From assembly GCF_013200955.2 (NCBI RefSeq), contig NZ_CP053697.2, positions 1,302,001 to 1,366,000 on the forward strand: 64,000 nt of DNA. The letters run 5' to 3'. Source of the DNA: Pseudomonas campi. Its GTDB lineage: Bacteria > Pseudomonadota > Gammaproteobacteria > Pseudomonadales > Pseudomonadaceae. The translations under genes were made by a program, and so were the position numbers. The notes beneath the pieces were generated by a model. The model was not told the DNA's origin, did not search any database, and saw only the letters and a list, made by a program, of their open reading frames with translations. The first letter of the stretch is position 1. Each line of letters opens with the position of its first letter. Positions 58,549 through 64,000 of the stretch are shown piece after piece.

Positions 58549-59094
58549 TCATCCGGCGTTGCCCTGCTCAACTATAGCGGGCGGCGCTGCGCTCAGGGCA
58601 CGGTTGATCCTGCGGATCAGGTGCCAGTGAGCAAGCCACAGCGGCACGGCCAGCAGGCCCGCCAGCGAGCCGATGGCGTGGGGAATCAGCGAGAGAATCT
58701 GCGCGCTGCACCAGCCGATGCCAGACAGCATGCCGAAGTGCGAGAAGGGACGCAGTGCGTCATTGGTCTGGGCTTCCCGGCGCAGTGACTGGGCGACATG
58801 GGCGACGATGAAGAAGTCTTCGATGAAGTTGTACGGCAGCAGGAGCATCAGCCAGACGCTGCGTGGCGCGGCGCTACGGCACGCCGGGCGGACCAGTGAC
58901 AGCGCGCGTTGCAGGTCCCGGCAGTAGAGAAAAACCGCGACCAGGAACAGCAGCGTTAGGCTGATGGCAGCAAACGGCCCAAGCATCTCGAGTTCCCGGA
59001 AAATACCGGCGTCGGCCTCGGGCTGCAGCAGGGGGTAGGCCAGCGCAGCGGCAACCGGCAGGGTCAGCAGGAGTTTGACAGCGAGTAGCCGCAT
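58549..59094 (-). CDS. Hypothetical membrane protein
   Basis: 181 residues from ATG 59094 (AAGGA upstream). Membrane segments lie near 4-22, 35-55, 75-95, 125-148 and 150-165, with a basic loop (CRDLQRALSLVRPACRSAAP). Many small-residue turns; no family recognised. It is followed by palindromic repeats. Confidence 0.75.
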   Translation of the reverse strand: MRLLAVKLLLTLPVAAALAYPLLQPEADAGIFRELEMLGPFAAISLTLLFLVAVFLYCRDLQRALSLVRPACRSAAPRSVWLMLLLPYNFIEDFFIVAHVAQSLRREAQTNDALRPFSHFGMLSGIGWCSAQILSLIPHAIGSLAGLLAVPLWLAHWHLIRRINRALSAAPPAIVEQGNAG

Positions 59095-59212
59095 CACGGA
59101 GTCCTTGTCAGCTCCAACAACAGGAGCGCGGTGCCAATCCAATCAGCCGGTCGGTGCGGTGGGTTTATCGGTTGGATCAGCGTGTGGTCAAATTCCGTGG
59201 CCTGTAGCGCAG

Positions 59213-59310
59213 AACTAAGGGGCAGCGTAAGGCTGGGCATAAAATGCGAAGCATGCCCAGACTGAAGTTATCCAGCGAGCGAATGTGAGCGGCCTTGATC
59301 GACTTGTTAG
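59213..59310 (-). other. attC-like site of a lone cassette outside the array
   Basis: About 98 bp reading, on the minus strand, CTAACAAGTCGATCAAGG, CGCTCACATTCGCTCGCTGG, a hairpin GGGCATGC ... GCATGCCC-like stem, and finally CCCCTTAG before GTTCTGC. The core at 59306-59310 (GTTAG) holds the stop codon of the gene above it, exactly as in the main array. The other end is G-TTCTGC, not the usual GTTRRRY, as expected if TTCTGC is chromosomal target. Confidence 0.7.
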
Positions 59311-59702
59311 CTGTGATTGCCAAACAAATACTCCCGATTTAAATAAATTAAATGTAGCGCACCTATGACTGGTGCGCCGAGTATATAAAGATGCCAGCCA
59401 ATTTCGTAAAACGCGCCCATTAGACCAAAAGCAATTACAGCAACGCCACCAAGTAAAACTTGAATAAGTAAGATCATTGGTTTTGCTACGGGAATAGTTG
59501 GGTCTAGACGTTTGCGAACCAGCTGAAAACAGCCGTATAGCCCTAACAAAGAGAACAGCTCAATGAGCACGATGATAGATACTCCGCTAATGAACATGCC
59601 TTGACCGCCCATTAGCAAGCCTAAAGGGATCATCGCTATGCCGATACCCGCAAACATTGAAGCAGGGCCAAATAAGATTAGATATTCAATCAGCAGTAAC
59701 AT
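59307..59702 (-). CDS. Membrane protein of a lone integron-type cassette
   Basis: 131 residues, four hydrophobic segments (LIEYLILFGPASMFAGIGIA; MFISGVSIIVLIELFSLLGL; MILLIQVLLGGVAVIAFGLM; WHLYILGAPVIGALHLIYL). Compared with the genes around it, codon use is AT-rich, like the cassettes. TAA at 59307 lies in the attC-like core and a GTTAG core (read CTAAC at 59722-59726) stands 20 bases before the start. It looks like one cassette inserted away from attI. Function unknown. Confidence 0.75.
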   Translation of the reverse strand: MLLLIEYLILFGPASMFAGIGIAMIPLGLLMGGQGMFISGVSIIVLIELFSLLGLYGCFQLVRKRLDPTIPVAKPMILLIQVLLGGVAVIAFGLMGAFYEIGWHLYILGAPVIGALHLIYLNREYLFGNHS

Positions 59703-59732
59703 TTATCCGTACTCATTACAGCTAACATGGCA

Positions 59733-60410
59733 TTAGCAGCCCACGCCACCATGGCAAGCCGTGGGGCGTATAAGGACCTTGTCGGGTGTGCCCTGGGTCA
59801 GGAACAAACAAGCTCCCGACTGGTTATACCGGGTGTAGCTCATTAGCAGGTCCAGTTCACCGTCGCCATCGAGGTCGCCGGCCCATCGTAACGACACGCC
59901 GTTGTCGCTGTTCACATCACCTGCTACCAGTCCCTCCAGTACGCTGCTCTGTGTACCGCTGCGCAGCGAAATGGTCTCGCCAGCGCGGACGAAGTCGTAC
60001 TCGCGTCCGCCAAACAAGAGACGCGGACTCGGTGACTCGTCGGTGATCGGCTGCTCCAGTTCGCCGCGTAGCAGTCTGGCCGTGGTCAGTTGGCCAGGCA
60101 CTAGGCCTGGCAGGCGCAGATAGGCAATAGCTGTGCTATCGGCAGAGGTCAGTTCGATACCGGTTTTGCTCTGTTCATCGGGGTCAAGCACCGGGTCATA
60201 TACGCGATTGGCCTGCAGGTGTGTTGGTTCTAGGTGCCAGACGGCGTTGCGGGCCGTTAGGGCCAACCAGCCGTGGCCCGGCTGTGTTGGAGCCTCGTCG
60301 ACGTGGTACTGGCCGGGTAACAGCAAAGGCCAGATTTTCTCCGTGGCCTGGGCCCCGGAGCTGGCACAAATGAGCAGCGTTACAGCGATCAGTGGTGTGC
60401 GCATGTTCAT
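59733..60410 (-). CDS. Exported VCBS/FG-GAP-like protein
   Basis: 225 residues with a signal peptide (MNMRTPLIAVTLLICASSGA-QATE). The C-terminal part has SLRWAGDLDGDGELDLLMSY, a calcium-binding DxDGDGxxD loop of the FG-GAP/VCBS type, and ends with a cysteine pair (PTACHGGVGC). The N-terminal 150 residues form strands with YDPVLDPDEQSKTG. Start ATG 60410 is chosen; ATG 60404 is possible. Function unknown. Confidence 0.78.
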   Translation of the reverse strand: MNMRTPLIAVTLLICASSGAQATEKIWPLLLPGQYHVDEAPTQPGHGWLALTARNAVWHLEPTHLQANRVYDPVLDPDEQSKTGIELTSADSTAIAYLRLPGLVPGQLTTARLLRGELEQPITDESPSPRLLFGGREYDFVRAGETISLRSGTQSSVLEGLVAGDVNSDNGVSLRWAGDLDGDGELDLLMSYTRYNQSGACLFLTQGTPDKVLIRPTACHGGVGC

Positions 60411-60442
60411 CTCGATTGGAGGCCTGGCAGCAGTCGCGCCGT

Positions 60443-60811
60443 TCAACTGCCAATGCCATACCAGCAACCTGTCGTACAGGGCGCCAGAAAGGCGTTGAAG
60501 GCGGCATAGATCGCGAGTAACCAGAGCAGCCCGACACTGGCCAGCAGCAGCCAGCAGCTTACCCGGAGCCAGCGCCGTTGCAGCTTCTTCCTGGCCAGCA
60601 GCGCCAGCCCGCTCAGCACCAGGCAGGGCAGTACCACCAGCAGCAATACCTGTATGGGCGAGGCACAGGGTTGGCTAGCGCCAGGGCAAGGCTGGAAGGC
60701 GTGCGCCTCGCTGACCAGCAGTATCAGCAATGGCGCCGCAGGCAGGGTGCACAGGCTCCTGAGGCTGCGGCCTACGCGATGGGGGTGGCCCGGCTTGTCT
60801 GGCCCGCTCAC
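60443..60811 (-). CDS. Small exported membrane protein
   Basis: 122 residues starting with GTG 60811, which overlaps the stop of the gene before it (GTGA), so translation is coupled. Segment PAAPLLILLVSEAHAFQPCP may be a signal peptide with cysteines behind it (CPGASQPC). Two membrane helices follow (VLLLVVLPCLVLSGLALLA; LLLASVGLLWLLAIYAA) and the end carries CTTGC. The longer frame from 60970 is rejected because it reads through the neighbour. No family recognised. Confidence 0.68.
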   Translation of the reverse strand: MSGPDKPGHPHRVGRSLRSLCTLPAAPLLILLVSEAHAFQPCPGASQPCASPIQVLLLVVLPCLVLSGLALLARKKLQRRWLRVSCWLLLASVGLLWLLAIYAAFNAFLAPCTTGCWYGIGS

Positions 60812-61209
60812 GCTGCGGCCTCCACAGGCGTTGCCAGGCGTGCCCACCAGCGCCACTCCAGCAGCGCCAGGCCACCGACAAAAGCGCTCTCCCCGAGTAA
60901 ATGTGCCAGCCCCCAGGGGCTGGCCGTGGGGGCGAAAACCACTGCCCAGCGTAAGCACGCCGCTGCCCACAGCGAGTTGGCTATCACCAGCAGCACGATG
61001 AGTGTGCGTGGGCGCCTGGCTCGCATGGCCAGCGAGAGGGAATAGGTGGCGTAGCCCAGGCTCACCAGGCCGATGAGCTGCAGCAACGCTGGGGGGAGCT
61101 GATACCAGCTGCTCAAGCGGTCACCGATGGCGAGCATCAGCACTCCGGCGCTGGCGGCCGCTAGCCCATCGACCCACAACAGATTTCTACACAGCCACGG
61201 GGCAGTCAC
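60808..61209 (-). CDS. Small four-helix membrane protein
   Basis: 133 residues with four membrane segments (LAAASAGVLMLAIGDRLSSW; ALLQLIGLVSLGYATYSLSL; TLIVLLVIANSLWAAACLRW; AFVGGLALLEWRWWARL). It resembles DoxX/SPW-type small bundles in general shape only. Coupled to the next gene by a four-base overlap. Confidence 0.76.
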   Translation of the reverse strand: MTAPWLCRNLLWVDGLAAASAGVLMLAIGDRLSSWYQLPPALLQLIGLVSLGYATYSLSLAMRARRPRTLIVLLVIANSLWAAACLRWAVVFAPTASPWGLAHLLGESAFVGGLALLEWRWWARLATPVEAAA

Positions 61210-61446
61210 GGGATGTTCACGTCCTTGTTGTCTGGCGGTTGAGTTTATCCGAGCGAGATATCTGGCAGGCGTTAATCAAGGACCTTGCGCGCCAGGCTTC
61301 AGCTCATTGCGCGCCTTTCGACTGGCGTACCGATTGTGGCTTGAATCAGTGGCCTTGAATCTACCTTGAGTGCTCTGCATGCGCGGATGGCTGCTTGTCT
61401 ATACCATGCGCGCTCTGAATTTTTTCGCTCGAATGGCCGGGGCATC

Positions 61447-62190
61447 ATGTCTTCCACTGCTTTGTATACCGATCTGTCCGGCTACTACGACCTGATGTGT
61501 GCCGACATTGACTACCCGGCACAAAGCAACGGCGTGCGCCGGCTGAATCAGTTGTTCGGCAATAACGGCAGCGATCACCTCGATCTGGCCTGCGGTACCG
61601 GACCGCATGTGCGGCACTTCATCGATGCGGGTTTCAACAGTGCGGGGCTGGATATCAACCAGCCCATGCTGGATATCGCCCAACGACGCTGCCCCGAAGC
61701 GCAATTCAGCTTGCAGGATATGTGTGCGTTCAAGGTCGACGGGCCCCTGGACCTGATCACCTGCTTTCTCTATTCCATCCACTACAGCGGCACAGTTGAG
61801 CGGCTGCAACAGTGCATTGCCAGTGTGCATGGCGCACTCAGAGTGAACGGGGTGTTCTGCTTCAATGCAGTCGACAAGGGCCAGATCAACAACCAGTCAT
61901 TTGCACGGCATACGGTGGAGCATGACGGCAGCCACTTTGCGTTCAGCTCCGGCTGGCATTACAGCGGCCATGGTGAACAACAGTCCCTGCGGCTGAGTAT
62001 CGAAAAGACCACGCAGGGCGTGACGCAGTCCTGGCAGGACGAACATCCCATGGTGGCGGTAAGTTTTGCCGAGCTGCAAAAGCTGCTGGAACCCTATTTT
62101 GCAGTGCAGGTGTTTGAGCATGACTACGCGCGGATCGCGTCTTGGGATGGCCAATCCGGCAACGCTATTTTCGTGTGTGTAAAGCTTTAA
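61447..62190 (+). CDS. SAM-dependent class I methyltransferase
   Basis: 247 residues. Motif I is HLDLACGTGPHVRHFIDAG, motif II around GLDINQPMLDIAQRRCPE (Asp for the adenosine ribose), motif III LQDMCAFKVDGPLDLITCFL. The core is of the SmtA/ubiquinone-methylase kind; the acceptor is not identifiable. ATG 61447 follows GGCATC-rich sequence; an in-frame start at 61366 is less probable. It stands alone. Confidence 0.88.
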   Translation: MSSTALYTDLSGYYDLMCADIDYPAQSNGVRRLNQLFGNNGSDHLDLACGTGPHVRHFIDAGFNSAGLDINQPMLDIAQRRCPEAQFSLQDMCAFKVDGPLDLITCFLYSIHYSGTVERLQQCIASVHGALRVNGVFCFNAVDKGQINNQSFARHTVEHDGSHFAFSSGWHYSGHGEQQSLRLSIEKTTQGVTQSWQDEHPMVAVSFAELQKLLEPYFAVQVFEHDYARIASWDGQSGNAIFVCVKL

Positions 62191-62223
62191 CCGTAGAGCT
62201 CGTGGCTCAGTGCGTTGTGTGCA

Positions 62224-62574
62224 TCACAGGTCAAAGATGTAGCCCAGTGCGGCGGCGGTCATGGCCAAGGCTGAGGCGATGATGGCCGGTTTCGATGTGA
62301 GTAGTTTTAAAATCCCCTGAGTATGTTTGTTGCGTATTTCCCGTAGTTCACTGGCGGCCTCGGGCGCTATGTCGTTCAGAAAATAGCGGCTGCTGTATAT
62401 GAGGTACCGACCCTGCTTGAGTTCGCTGGGCTGAAGGCAGCTGATAGAGAATATCTCCTCGCCTTCCGGGCCGAATCCGCTGGGAAAAACATAAGAATCC
62501 AGGCCATGCCTTCGCAGCGCTGAATTCAGGTAGGCGGCGAGGTTTTTGTCTTTGAAGTCGAGCAGTGTGTACAT
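62224..62574 (-). CDS. Hypothetical protein with C-terminal membrane helix
   Basis: 116 residues. A soluble N-terminal domain (MYTLLDFKDKNLAAYLNSAL, RYLIYSSRYFLNDIAPEAAS) is followed by one C-terminal membrane segment (AIIASALAMTAAALGYIFDL), so it is probably a tail-anchored inner-membrane protein. The start recalls DUF2007-type signal domains but too weakly for a call. Confidence 0.7.
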   Translation of the reverse strand: MYTLLDFKDKNLAAYLNSALRRHGLDSYVFPSGFGPEGEEIFSISCLQPSELKQGRYLIYSSRYFLNDIAPEAASELREIRNKHTQGILKLLTSKPAIIASALAMTAAALGYIFDL

Positions 62575-62650
62575 GGTTTCATACAGGCTGATTCAGTGAG
62601 CGGATACGGCATACGCTGCCGACTAAATGCTAGGTGCAATTGCTACGCTG

Positions 62651-63562
62651 TTAGAAGCTGTCTGCGACCCCGGCCAGTTTCATACCTCTTTGTGGGATAA
62701 AGGGCGTTCCGTTCTGATCTACAAATCTAAAGGGTATTGAGGCGGTCGTTAAGCCGGCATTTTTGCGTACTACAAAATGCAAGTGCGGGCCCGTTGAATA
62801 CCCCGACGAGCCGGAGCGCGCCAGTATGTCGCCCACTTTAACTTTGTCGCCGGGCTGGACTTTGGCGCTGCCCAGCAACAGGTGGGCATATACGGCGTAG
62901 GTGCCATCGTCATGCAGGATTTGTATATAGTTGGCCTTGTCGAGGAAGTACCCCGTCTTGCCGCTCATGTGGTAGTCATCTTTGGTCCAGATGACCGTCC
63001 CTTCTCTGGCAGCGCTGATATAGGTGCCAACAGGCATGGCGATGTCGACCGCGTAAAGGTTGGCTGCATCGGTATGGGAAAACGCACCCTTGAAAGACTG
63101 GGTTATTTTATGCGTCGTCCGCGATGATACGGGTGACTTATATAAGTAATTGACTTCTTGGGTCGCGGGATCACCCAGTTGCCAACCATAACGAAAGGGC
63201 GGAATGTCGGCGCGACTTTTATGGATTATTTCTTGTTTGGTACTGGGCGCGATATAGGTGTGGGTGCCAGACTCAAAAGCTGAAGAGAGTACTCGGAATT
63301 CAACGGGCGCATGAAAGGGGTTGTCGGCTATCAGGTAATGCCAGCCATCTTGCTGCTGTGTGTATATTCTCGGCTTGGGCAGCGATTTTTTAGTTTCTTT
63401 ATAGTCTAGGCTTTCTACTTCTGCTGTCTCTGCAGGGCGTTTATCGCTAAAGACCCACTTGCCATTACTATCCTTGTATTTATACATTTCCTGGCTGAAA
63501 GAAGTGCAGGATAATAATGCCGCCAGCAAGAAGCTGGTAAGTTGTAATGCGCTTATGTTCAC
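62651..63562 (-). CDS. M23-family metallopeptidase with DUF4124 domain
   Basis: 303 residues: signal peptide (LLSCTSFSQ-EMY), DUF4124 module (EMYKYKDSNGKWVFSDKRPA), then an M23 LytM-type domain. Zinc ligands fit GAFSHTDAANLYAVDIAMPV (His...Asp) and STGPHLHFVVRK (HLH). The domain is expected to cut peptide bridges in peptidoglycan in the periplasm. DUF4124 also occurs in the exported protein at 12781. Catalytic motifs are complete, so an active endopeptidase is likely. Confidence 0.9.
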   Translation of the reverse strand: MNISALQLTSFLLAALLSCTSFSQEMYKYKDSNGKWVFSDKRPAETAEVESLDYKETKKSLPKPRIYTQQQDGWHYLIADNPFHAPVEFRVLSSAFESGTHTYIAPSTKQEIIHKSRADIPPFRYGWQLGDPATQEVNYLYKSPVSSRTTHKITQSFKGAFSHTDAANLYAVDIAMPVGTYISAAREGTVIWTKDDYHMSGKTGYFLDKANYIQILHDDGTYAVYAHLLLGSAKVQPGDKVKVGDILARSGSSGYSTGPHLHFVVRKNAGLTTASIPFRFVDQNGTPFIPQRGMKLAGVADSF

Positions 63563-63794
63563 CGCGAATTTCCCTGGTTGTTGTCAGGCGACATAACGGC
63601 CGTTTTTAAACGTGACGGCTATGTGGCGCAATCTTCCTTGTGGTCTGTAAAGGCCTTGCCTGCTTCGATAGCGTTCGCTGAGTCATGCGATCGGGACGGC
63701 AAGTCCAGGCCACCGACTGGCTCGGTGGCTGGGTTTGGACGCTACCGTTTTGTCTTGGCCCTGTCCATGTCGCGGCGCCCGCTGCGGCGCGTGG
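63563..63794. other. Intergenic gap, no gene seen
   Basis: 232 bases between the peptidase start and a truncated gene on the minus strand. No ribosome binding site with a useful frame and no strong hairpin were noticed. Confidence 0.5.
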
Positions 63795-64000
63795 TCAGTT
63801 GCGCGCGGCGCTGACGCCTTCCAGGGTGGAGAAGGAGGTGTCCTTGGCGGTGAGCAGGAAGTCGCGCATAAAGGGGGCGTCGAGCATGTCGGCACGGATG
63901 CCGGCGTAGAGGGTGGCGAACAGGCCCTTGTCGCCCAGGCGCTTGGCCGTGACATAGTCCCGCGAGCTGTATTCGTGCAGCGCCCAGTTGGGCAGGCCGC
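63795..64000 (-). CDS. C-terminal end of an unidentified protein (5' part outside window)
   Basis: The frame enters at base 64000 and stops with TGA at 63795-63797, giving 67 residues, among them NWALHEYSSRDYVTAKRLGD and SFSTLEGVSAARN at the end. GC-rich third codon positions mark it as a real core gene. I do not recognise the family from this fragment. Confidence 0.65.
   Translation of the reverse strand, partial: GLPNWALHEYSSRDYVTAKRLGDKGLFATLYAGIRADMLDAPFMRDFLLTAKDTSFSTLEGVSAARN

Overview
The window looks like a chromosomal segment of a GC-rich gammaproteobacterium, almost certainly Pseudomonas. Reasons: the gene order fumarase / GGDEF protein / ferredoxin reductase / enoyl-CoA hydratase / pykA matches the PA4333-PA4329 region of P. 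aeruginosa as I remember it, rimO - cytochrome b561 - tRNA-fMet - dinB matches the PA0916-PA0923 region, a finR-like regulator stands divergent to fpr, and Pseudomonas-type REP palindromes are present. A large integron beside such genes is typical of the stutzeri / mendocina / alcaligenes side of the genus. No rRNA, prophage or full insertion sequence was seen.

Layout. 1-17.1 kb is core metabolism and regulation: a truncated monooxygenase-like gene, a MerR regulator, an acyl-CoA dehydrogenase with a palindromic operator, class I fumarase, a diguanylate cyclase translationally coupled to a ferredoxin reductase, enoyl-CoA hydratase, a LysR/ycaC divergon, pyruvate kinase, small envelope proteins, finR/fpr, trmO and a secreted Cys/His repeat protein. 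17.6-37.6 kb is an AT-rich chromosomal integron: a tyrosine-recombinase IntI on the plus strand, attI near 36.5 kb, and 39 cassettes transcribed leftward, separated by 38 clear attC sites (71-74 bp) plus one short degenerate terminal site. Thirty-four cassettes carry a recognisable gene, mostly small membrane or secreted proteins of unknown function, with a ParE/CopG toxin-antitoxin pair, an ATP-grasp protein, a HEPN-like protein, a GNAT acetyltransferase and a bacterial PH-domain protein. Five cassettes have no convincing gene and fall into two repeated families; two of them are the first two cassettes after attI.

37.7-64 kb is core DNA again: rimO, cytochrome b561, two tandem initiator tRNAs, dinB, an hvfABCD-type operon for a modified-cysteine copper-binding peptide, a phosphate-type porin behind a Pho box, a FemAB-like protein, envelope proteins, a very large class A PBP-like protein, a GST, an FMN/Fe-S glutamate-synthase-family protein, an M23 peptidase and a methyltransferase. 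At 59.2-59.7 kb one AT-rich gene has attC-like DNA behind it, as if a single cassette had been inserted at a secondary site outside the array.

A 225-bp inverted-repeat element (three copies, plus a longer 281-bp relative) is scattered over both flanks; every copy abuts the stop codon of a neighbouring gene.
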